DNA from: Acidobacteriota bacterium
Lineage (GTDB): Bacteria > Acidobacteriota > UBA6911
Direction: 5' to 3'
DNA: 38,149 nucleotides
NCBI GenBank assembly: GCA_012719455.1
Contig: JAAYAJ010000066.1
Location: 1-38,149, forward strand
The notes beneath the pieces are model-generated. The model was not told the origin of the DNA. It made no database searches and saw nothing but the letters and a program-made list of their open reading frames with translations. Position 1 is the first letter of the stretch. Each line of letters begins with the position of its first letter. Below are positions 32,428 through 38,149 of the stretch, one piece after another. The position numbers and the translations under genes were made by a program.

Positions 32428-33684
32428 CTAGGCGCCGAACATGTAGCGGAAAGCCAGAAACAGGACGACGGAGATGGCCATGGTCGCCGGCAGGGTGATG
32501 AACCAGGACGAGAAGATGTTGCGCACGATGCGGAAATCGAGCGCTGAAATGCCGCGCGCGAACCCGATCCCGATGACGGCGCCCACCAGCGTGTGGGTCG
32601 TAGATATGGGGAGGCCCAGGTTGGAACAGACGAGGACCGTGGTGGCCGTCCCGAACTCGGCCGCAAAGCCCCGCGACGGGGTCAGTTCGGTGATCTTCCT
32701 GCCGATGGTCTCAATCACCTTGTAGCCGTAGGTCGCCAGCCCGACCACGATGCCGACCCCCCCCAGAGCGAGGACCCAGGTCGGCACCGGCGTCGTCGCC
32801 GTCACGCTGTCGCCCCGCAGGATCGAAACCACGGCGGCGTAGGGGCCGACCGCGTTGGCGACGTCGTTCGAACCGTGGGCGAAGGCGACGTAGCACGCCG
32901 TCAGGATCTGCAGGTACTTGAAGACGTGCTCGATGAAGTTGAAGCGGTTGAGAAGCTTGGGGCTCCGGTTTTTCGTGGTCCTGATGAGAAGGACGCGCAC
33001 GACCAGGGCCGCCGGCAGCCCCACTGCGGCGGCCAGTCCCACCGACTGCGCCAGCGTGATCGGAAGGTGCAGGCTGGCGAGCCCCTCGTGGACCAGGGCG
33101 ACCCCGATGACGGTCACGACGATGAAGACGAGGATGGGTACGTGAAAGCGCAGTGCCCTGAATGGGTCGGAGGCGTTGACGATTTTCCGGTTCAAAAACA
33201 TGAACAGGGCGAATGCCATGATGCCGCCGCTCAGGGGGGAGATGATCCAGCTCATGGCGATCTTCGCCATCGTGTCCCACTGGATCGAGGCCAATCCTCC
33301 CGCTACGATCCCGAACCCGGTGACGGCGCCGACGATCGCGTGGGTGGTGGAGACCGGGAGGCCGTACTTGGTCGCGATGTTGAGCCAGACGGCGGCCGCC
33401 AGCAGCGCCGCCAGCATGCCGTAGACCAGCAGCAGCGGGTCGGCGGTGAAGCGCTCGGTGTCCACCATGCCGCGCCGGATCGTGTCGGTGACGCGCGAGC
33501 CGACGAAGACGGCGCCGCAGAATTCGAAAACCGCCGCGATGATGATGGCTTGCCGCAGGGTGAGCGCCTTCGACCCGACCGAAGTGCCCATGGCGTTGGC
33601 CACGTCGTTGGCGCCGATGTTCCAAGCCATGTAGGCGCAGAAGACAGTGGCGATGACGAGCAAGAGTATTGCGAGGGGGTCCAT
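32428..33684 (-). CDS. pit: PiT-family inorganic phosphate transporter
   Basis: A 418-residue inner-membrane permease of the PF01384 family. It has both halves of the internally duplicated PiT signature: WNIGANDVANAMGTSVGSKA near the N-terminus and FAHGSNDVANAVGPYAAVVS in the second half, plus 'STTHAIVGAV' and 'STTHTLVGAVIG' repeats. It moves phosphate with a cation (H+ or Na+). It lies just downstream of a PhoU-like DUF47 protein on the same strand, a conserved pairing. Confidence 0.95.
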   Translation of the reverse strand: MDPLAILLLVIATVFCAYMAWNIGANDVANAMGTSVGSKALTLRQAIIIAAVFEFCGAVFVGSRVTDTIRRGMVDTERFTADPLLLVYGMLAALLAAAVWLNIATKYGLPVSTTHAIVGAVTGFGIVAGGLASIQWDTMAKIAMSWIISPLSGGIMAFALFMFLNRKIVNASDPFRALRFHVPILVFIVVTVIGVALVHEGLASLHLPITLAQSVGLAAAVGLPAALVVRVLLIRTTKNRSPKLLNRFNFIEHVFKYLQILTACYVAFAHGSNDVANAVGPYAAVVSILRGDSVTATTPVPTWVLALGGVGIVVGLATYGYKVIETIGRKITELTPSRGFAAEFGTATTVLVCSNLGLPISTTHTLVGAVIGIGFARGISALDFRIVRNIFSSWFITLPATMAISVVLFLAFRYMFGA

Positions 33685-33710
33685 GCTGTTCCTTTAGTCG
33701 GAGGTTTCGG

Positions 33711-34385
33711 TTAGGCGGTGAAAAAGGTGCGGAGGCGCTTGGTCATCTTTTCTGCCGAGTTGGCGATGTTGCCGATCACCTTGAAGATTTCGAACCAGAG
33801 TATGACGTCCACGGCCGAGAGCCGGTCCTCCAGCTCAAACAGGTGCTTGGCCAGGCGGTACTGCTTCTTGTCGGCCTCCCACTCCAGGACGCTGACCGCG
33901 TCGAGCATGCCGAGGATCCTTTCGGCCTCGTGGCCGCCGAAGGAGGATTCGATCACGTTTTCGAATTCCCGGGTGATGTCAACGCACAGGTAGGCGGCTT
34001 CGAGGCATTTATCCAGGTATGCGAAGAGCTCGTCCCTGAATTCCTCCGGCACCCGGGCGGTCCTGACCGTGAGCAGCACGGCCAGGTCCTCGCACATGTC
34101 GGCGATCCCGTCCTGCGCCGAGAGCACGGCCAGCAGGTCGTTCCGGTCCACGGGGAGGAAGATGCTCCTGGGCAGGTTGTCGCGCAGGTTCACCTTGATC
34201 AGGTCGACCTCGTGTTCGATCTTCATGATCCTGCGGGCCGCCTCGTTTTCGGTCCCCTTCCCTTCGGCCACCGCTTCCATCATCGGGCGGACCTCGTCAA
34301 GGCAGAGCTTGACCTTCTCCATGTGCTCCTTGAGCAGGGGGAAAGGGGACTGGCCGAACAACCGGGAAATGGTGGATGGCTTCAT
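33711..34385 (-). CDS. DUF47 / PhoU-like protein partner of the phosphate transporter
   Basis: A 224-residue, mainly helical protein of the TIGR00153/DUF47 family (PhoU-like). KPSTISRLFGQSPFPLLKEHM at the start, DIADMCEDLAVLL in the middle and ERLDAVDVILWFEIFKVIGNIANSAEKMTKRL-type C-terminal helices are characteristic. These proteins are encoded next to pit genes and are thought to control transport. AAAGGAC precedes the ATG at 34385; a start at 34544 is rejected because it would cross the promoter region. Confidence 0.92.
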   Translation of the reverse strand: MKPSTISRLFGQSPFPLLKEHMEKVKLCLDEVRPMMEAVAEGKGTENEAARRIMKIEHEVDLIKVNLRDNLPRSIFLPVDRNDLLAVLSAQDGIADMCEDLAVLLTVRTARVPEEFRDELFAYLDKCLEAAYLCVDITREFENVIESSFGGHEAERILGMLDAVSVLEWEADKKQYRLAKHLFELEDRLSAVDVILWFEIFKVIGNIANSAEKMTKRLRTFFTA

Positions 34386-34476
34386 GTCGATGTCCTTTCG
34401 CACGCCGGACGGCAAACGGACCCTCCGGTCCGGCTCCCGCCGGATCGTTGCCCTGATCACAAACCGACCGAGGGCC

Positions 34477-34504
34477 ATGATAGCATGACTCAAAAATGAC
34501 TCAA
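34477..34504 (-). promoter_or_regulatory. Pho-box-like direct repeat and candidate promoter upstream of the phosphate transport genes
   Basis: On the minus strand GAGTCATTTTTGAGTCAT contains two perfect GAGTCAT repeats 11 bases apart (34485-34491 and 34496-34502 on the plus strand) with a T-rich 4-base spacer. The 7-4-7 layout is that of the PhoB Pho box (CTGTCAT repeats), matching 5 of 7 bases per repeat. TTGAGT and TATCAT (34477-34482) form a 16-base-spaced promoter candidate that overlaps it. It lies between the DUF47/pit operon and the divergent sirtuin operon. Confidence 0.5.
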
Positions 34505-34620
34505 GTCGGCAGATGGCCCATAAGTTCGTGGCGCCGCCGGTCATCCGCCTCGGGCGGGAGCGGGCTTTACGCCCATCCCTCCAGTGGGTACTATGGATGG
34601 GGTCTGCGGGGGAGGTTCGG

Positions 34621-35571
34621 ATGGGAGAGGGTATGAACGATCGTGTTCGGGAGGATGAGTTTCTGCAAGCGGTCGACTCCCTGGGAGAGTGGATCGAGAA
34701 TTCCGACCGGATCCTGGTCGGCGCGGGGGCCGGGCTTTCGGCCGCCGCCGGGCTTAGCTATCTCGACGAAGACCTCTTCCGGCAGTTTCAGCCCGAAATG
34801 GCGGCCCGGGGCTACCGCTACCCCTACCAGCTGTTCGAACGGGAGAAGGAAGGGTGGCCCGAGGCGCGGGAATGGGCTTACCTCGTCCGCCACATCCATT
34901 TCGTGTGCCATGTTTTTCCCCCGGCCGAACTCTACCGGAAACTCCTTGCCATTCTCTCGGGGCGGGACTTCCACGTGGTCACCTCCAACTGCGACCGCCA
35001 GCTTGTGCGCACCGGCTTTCCCAGGGAGCGGGTGTTCGAGGCCCAGGGGAGCTACGACCGGCTCCGGTGCACCGCCGGATGCACGCGCGACACCTGGCCC
35101 GTCAAGCCCGTCATCGACCGGCTGCTTCCCCTGATCGACCCGGCCACCTTCACGATCTCCGACGAAAGCGCCATTCCCCACTGCCCCTCGTGCGGCGCGT
35201 CGCTCGCGACGGCGTTCCGCTCCTTCGAGGGGTACAGGGAGGAGCGGCGGCGCTACGAGGAGTGGATCGGGGGGACCGTGAACGGGAGCCTCTGCATCCT
35301 CGAACTGGGGGTGGGGTTCAACACCCCGGGGGTCATCCGCTGGCCCTTCGAGCGCCTGGCCTACGTCCACGGGCGGGCCCACCTCTTCCGCGTCAACCGG
35401 GAGTACCGGGAATGGCCCGGCCACGGGGGCTACGCCATGGTCCCGGTCGAGCTCGCCGGGCGCGCGACCTCGATGCCATGGGATGCGGGGGAAGTGATCG
35501 AGCGGCTCTACGCACGTTGCGCGGTCGCCCCGGGGGCGGTGCCCGGGACGGCGGCGGGGGAGGGGGCATGA
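34621..35571 (+). CDS. Class M sirtuin (SirTM) NAD-dependent protein ADP-ribosyltransferase
   Basis: A 316-residue Sir2-fold protein. GAGAGLSAAAG (34-44) binds NAD, TSNCDRQ (121-127) replaces the canonical TQNID, and EAQGSYDRLRC (140-150) has Gln142 where deacetylase sirtuins have catalytic His. Four Cys (150, 154, 188, 191) form the zinc site. Asn123 and Gln142 are 19 residues apart, as in the Asn/Gln pair known for SirTM enzymes, so ADP-ribosylation rather than deacylation is expected. The ATG at 34621 has GGGGGAGG upstream; 34633 is also possible. The stop overlaps the macrodomain gene (ATGA). Confidence 0.87.
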   Translation: MGEGMNDRVREDEFLQAVDSLGEWIENSDRILVGAGAGLSAAAGLSYLDEDLFRQFQPEMAARGYRYPYQLFEREKEGWPEAREWAYLVRHIHFVCHVFPPAELYRKLLAILSGRDFHVVTSNCDRQLVRTGFPRERVFEAQGSYDRLRCTAGCTRDTWPVKPVIDRLLPLIDPATFTISDESAIPHCPSCGASLATAFRSFEGYREERRRYEEWIGGTVNGSLCILELGVGFNTPGVIRWPFERLAYVHGRAHLFRVNREYREWPGHGGYAMVPVELAGRATSMPWDAGEVIERLYARCAVAPGAVPGTAAGEGA

Positions 35572-36344
35572 CACAGGAGGAGAGGCTGCGGTACCTGATC
35601 GAGGCGCTGCTTGCGGAAGACGCCCGGTACCGGGACGTGGTGGTTCCGGGTGTAGAGGAAGAACGATGGCGGTTGCTGCGCTCCCTCATGAACATCCGCC
35701 CCGCCCGGCCGATCGGCGCGGAATTTCTCCGGGTGCAGGACGATTACCTGCGGGCAAGGACGGCCGAACGCGGCGTGGTCGACGCCGACACCCTGCCGGC
35801 GACGGCGGACCCGCGCCTGGTCCTCTGGCGGGGGGATATCACCACGCTCAGGATCGATGCCATCGTCAACGCCGCCAACAGCCAAATGGAAGGGTGCTGG
35901 GAGCCGTGCCACGATTGCATCGACAACTGCATCCATACGTACGCCGGGGTCGAGCTGCGGCTGCGGTGCCACGACATCATGGAGCGGCAGGGGCGCCCGG
36001 AACCGACCGGGCGGGCGCAGATCACCCCCGGCTACAACCTCCCGGCGCGATACGTGCTGCACACGGTGGGGCCCATCATCCACGCGCGGGTGTCGGAGCG
36101 CGACCGGGAGCTGCTCGCCTCCTGCTACGCCCGCTGTCTCGAACTGGCCGGGGAGAACGGCTGCCGCGCCGTCGCCTTCTGTGCGATCTCCACCGGGGTC
36201 TTTCGCTTCCCGCGGGAGGAGGCCGCCGGGATCGCCGTACGCACGGTCCGGGAGACCCTCGACCGGGGGTGCGGGGTCGCCCGGGTGGTCTTCAACGTGT
36301 TCACGGCCGAGGACGAGGCGATCTACCGCCGGTTGCTGGGGTAG
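35568..36344 (+). CDS. Zinc-type macrodomain protein (ADP-ribosyl hydrolase)
   Basis: A 258-residue macrodomain protein, partner of SirTM. The core starts near residue 83 (RLVLWRGDITTLRIDAIVNAANSQ); GCWEPCHDCIDNCIH (109-123) carries the Cys/His/Cys zinc site typical of SirTM-linked macrodomains, and AISTGVFRFP is the phosphate-binding loop. The N-terminal helical extension (1-80) and total length match that subfamily. It would remove the ADP-ribose added by SirTM. It overlaps the sirtuin gene by 4 bases. Unlike known extended operons, no lipoate ligase-like or GcvH-like gene is adjacent in this window. Confidence 0.9.
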   Translation: MTQEERLRYLIEALLAEDARYRDVVVPGVEEERWRLLRSLMNIRPARPIGAEFLRVQDDYLRARTAERGVVDADTLPATADPRLVLWRGDITTLRIDAIVNAANSQMEGCWEPCHDCIDNCIHTYAGVELRLRCHDIMERQGRPEPTGRAQITPGYNLPARYVLHTVGPIIHARVSERDRELLASCYARCLELAGENGCRAVAFCAISTGVFRFPREEAAGIAVRTVRETLDRGCGVARVVFNVFTAEDEAIYRRLLG

Positions 36345-36457
36345 CGACGACGGCCCGTTCGGGCGCCGGACGGGAAAAGCGCGCGCCGCCCGATAGCCCG
36401 TGGAAAATCGCCCCGGCCGGATTATGATGAGGGAAACATTCAAACAGGGAGGGGGCC

Positions 36458-37915
36458 ATGGCCAGGGAATACAGGATGTACATCGACGGGGAGTGGAGTG
36501 ACGCGGCCGACGGCGGGTTCTACGACGACTTCAATCCCTTCACCGGGGAGGTTTTCGCCCGCGTGGCTTCCGGCAAGCGGGCCGATGCCGCCCGCGCGGT
36601 GGCCGCGGCCGCGGCCGCGTTCCCGGCCTGGTCCCGCACCCTCCCCTCGGAGCGCCGGCGCCTCTTCCTCAAGGCCGGCGATATCCTGGAACAGAAGAGG
36701 GACGAAGTCATGGCGATTCTTGCGGAGGAGACGGGCTGCGCCTCCGGTTTCGCCACTTTCCAGGCGAGCTTCACCCCCGGGTTGCTGCGGGAAGCCGCCT
36801 CCCAGGTGCACCAGTCCGCCGGGGAGATCCTCCCTTCCGACCTCCCCGACGCCTTTAACATGACCCTGCGCCAGCCGGTGGGGGTGGTGGCCGGTATCGG
36901 GCCCTGGAACGCGCCTCTGATCCTGTCGCTGCGCGCGATCTGCATGCCCATCGCGTACGGCAACACGGCGGTGCTCAAGCCCTCGACCGAGTCCTCGGTT
37001 GCCGGCGGCGTCCTGATCGCCGAGGTGTTCCACCAGGCCGGCTTTCCCAAGGGAGTCCTGAACGTCGTCACCAATGGTCCCGGCCGGAGCGGCGAAATCG
37101 GGGACGAGTTCATCGAGAACCCGGTCGTGCGCCGCATCTCCATGACCGGTTCCTCCGCCGTCGGGCGCCAGTTGGCTGAAAAGGCGGGGCGCCACCTCAA
37201 GCGCGTGGCCCTGGAACTGGGGGGGCAGAACCCCATGATCATTCTCGCCGACGCCGACATCGATCACGCCGTGAGCGCCGCCGTCTTCGGCGCCTTCCTC
37301 CACCAGGGGCAGATCTGCATGTCCACGCGCCGCATCCTGATCGAGCGCCCGGCGGCCGCCCGCTTCACGGAGCAGTTCGTCAAGAGGGCGGCGGGCCTCA
37401 AGGTGGGTGACCCCCGCGACCCGGAAACCGTCATCGGGCCGATCATCAACCGGGGCCAGCTCGAGGACATCCAGAAGAGCGTGGCCGGCGCCGTCAGGGA
37501 CGGCGCGCGGATCCTGTGCGGCGGCAGGGCCGAGGGGCCCTGCTACCTTCCGACCGTGGTCGCGGGAGCCCGGCCCGGCACCCCCTTCAGCCGCGAGGAG
37601 ACCTTCGGCCCGGTGGTATCCATCATCGAGGTGGACGACGTCGAGCAGGCGATCGCCGTGGCGAACGAGACCCCCTACGGGCTCTCCGCCTCGGTGATCA
37701 CGCGCGATTTCAACCGCGGCTTGTCCATCGCCGAGCGGATCGAATCGGGGATCGTGCACATCAACGACCAGACCGTGCACGACGAGCCGCAGATCCCCTT
37801 CGGGGGGATCAAGGACAGCGGCTGGGGCCGTTTCGGCGGCCGGGCGGGCCTGGAGGAATTCACCGAGCTGCGCTGGATCAGCATGCAGCGTGTCCCGCGC
37901 CGGTATCCTTTCTAG
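36458..37915 (+). CDS. NAD(P)-dependent aldehyde dehydrogenase
   Basis: A 485-residue aldehyde dehydrogenase. It has N151 (GPWNAP), the general-base Glu E253 in ELGGQNP and the nucleophile C287 in HQGQICMSTRR; PFGGIKDSGWGRFGG near the C-terminus is the usual ending. The nearest functional neighbours by motif are the benzaldehyde/vanillin-type enzymes, but the substrate cannot be assigned from sequence. The gene has GGAGGGG upstream and is monocistronic. Confidence 0.93.
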   Translation: MAREYRMYIDGEWSDAADGGFYDDFNPFTGEVFARVASGKRADAARAVAAAAAAFPAWSRTLPSERRRLFLKAGDILEQKRDEVMAILAEETGCASGFATFQASFTPGLLREAASQVHQSAGEILPSDLPDAFNMTLRQPVGVVAGIGPWNAPLILSLRAICMPIAYGNTAVLKPSTESSVAGGVLIAEVFHQAGFPKGVLNVVTNGPGRSGEIGDEFIENPVVRRISMTGSSAVGRQLAEKAGRHLKRVALELGGQNPMIILADADIDHAVSAAVFGAFLHQGQICMSTRRILIERPAAARFTEQFVKRAAGLKVGDPRDPETVIGPIINRGQLEDIQKSVAGAVRDGARILCGGRAEGPCYLPTVVAGARPGTPFSREETFGPVVSIIEVDDVEQAIAVANETPYGLSASVITRDFNRGLSIAERIESGIVHINDQTVHDEPQIPFGGIKDSGWGRFGGRAGLEEFTELRWISMQRVPRRYPF

Positions 37916-37968
37916 CGGGCTGTTGAAAAATTTCTCGCCAACTGCGGGCCGTAAGATGCTGAGGCTGC

Positions 37969-38149
37969 CTACGCATCAGCCCGAAGCGCCTCGTTTTTAA
38001 GGAACTCTTCCAGTGCTTCCGACGACAAGGGTCTTGAATAAAGGTACCCTTGTATCTCATCGCAGGATATTTCTTTCATGAAATCCGCCTGCGCCTTTGT
38101 TTCCACTCCTTCGGCCGTAATATCCGCCATGAGCGCCCTGGCCAGCGAG
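37969..38149 (-). CDS. EAL-domain protein, C-terminal fragment (truncated by window edge)
   Basis: The last 60 codons of a gene entering from beyond the right edge. The translation contains TAEGVETKAQADFMKEI, then SCDEIQGYLYSRPLSSEALE, which is the conserved end of EAL domains (c-di-GMP phosphodiesterases). The stop is TAG at 37969-37971. Whether a GGDEF, PAS or membrane part is present cannot be seen. Confidence 0.88.
   Translation of the reverse strand, partial: SLARALMADITAEGVETKAQADFMKEISCDEIQGYLYSRPLSSEALEEFLKNEALRADA

Noticed and set aside
37916-37945. GGCTGTTGAAAAA, similar to ends of some insertion sequences
   Set aside because: No transposase, partner end or target duplication in view; too short to support a mobile element.

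Overview
The window is G+C-rich bacterial DNA from a Gram-negative organism: it encodes a TonB-dependent outer-membrane receptor, a second outer-membrane beta-barrel and several exported proteins. The receptor carries an N-terminal carboxypeptidase-regulatory-like domain, and there is a secreted protein of the 'FSGTWTLD' type. Both are common in Acidobacteriota, so that phylum is my best guess, held weakly. No tRNA, rRNA, CRISPR array or intact insertion sequence is visible. Gene density is high and the genes fall into short co-oriented operons.

Region 1 (1-6017, +) is an iron-uptake operon: the 3' end of a DtxR/MntR-type regulator, a FeoA-like protein, an LbtU-like outer-membrane porin, a second FeoA, FeoB and a 53-residue Cys-rich FeoB-associated membrane peptide. 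A cobalamin-binding-type radical SAM enzyme follows. Region 2 (6034-8262, -) is a TonB-dependent receptor with a His/acid-rich loop like zinc receptors, with a palindrome inside its candidate promoter.

Region 3 (8494-13455, -) is the most interesting part. It looks like a compact operon for two secreted, cysteine-containing small peptides. In order of transcription it encodes a membrane-anchored thioredoxin-like protein (CGVC), a signal-anchored stand-alone C39-type (double-glycine) peptidase, a first 81-residue peptide in the same uninterrupted frame as the peptidase, a 39-residue membrane peptide starting with GTG, a second 80-residue peptide, two strong hairpins, an ABC permease, an ABC ATPase and a Yip1-like membrane protein. 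An intrinsic-terminator-like hairpin ends the unit. The two peptides share a hydrophobic leader, an 'MGG' junction and a matching Cys pattern ending in a C-terminal Cys. I infer a bacteriocin-like or signalling-peptide system that is matured on the outer face of the inner membrane.

Region 4 (13587-17477) holds an M23-type peptidase, a small membrane protein, a phosphofructokinase with the residues expected of a pyrophosphate-dependent enzyme, and two small unknowns. Region 5 (17517-22611, -) encodes a three-subunit molybdenum hydroxylase (FAD, 2Fe-2S and Moco subunits) with a CoxG-like protein and small metal-binding proteins. A Crp/Fnr-type regulator follows on the opposite strand behind a near-perfect sigma-54 promoter motif.

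Region 6 (23908-28132) has a Gly-rich secreted protein, an SDR plus a sodium:solute symporter followed by two very small membrane proteins, and the broken remains of a GntR-type regulator facing that operon. Region 7 (28158-34385) has exported unknowns, NTF2-like proteins, a stand-alone RelA/SpoT-hydrolase-like HD protein, and a PiT phosphate transporter with a DUF47/PhoU-like partner behind a Pho-box-like repeat. Region 8 (34621-38149) has a class M sirtuin overlapping a zinc-type macrodomain protein, an aldehyde dehydrogenase, and the end of an EAL-domain protein that runs off the window.
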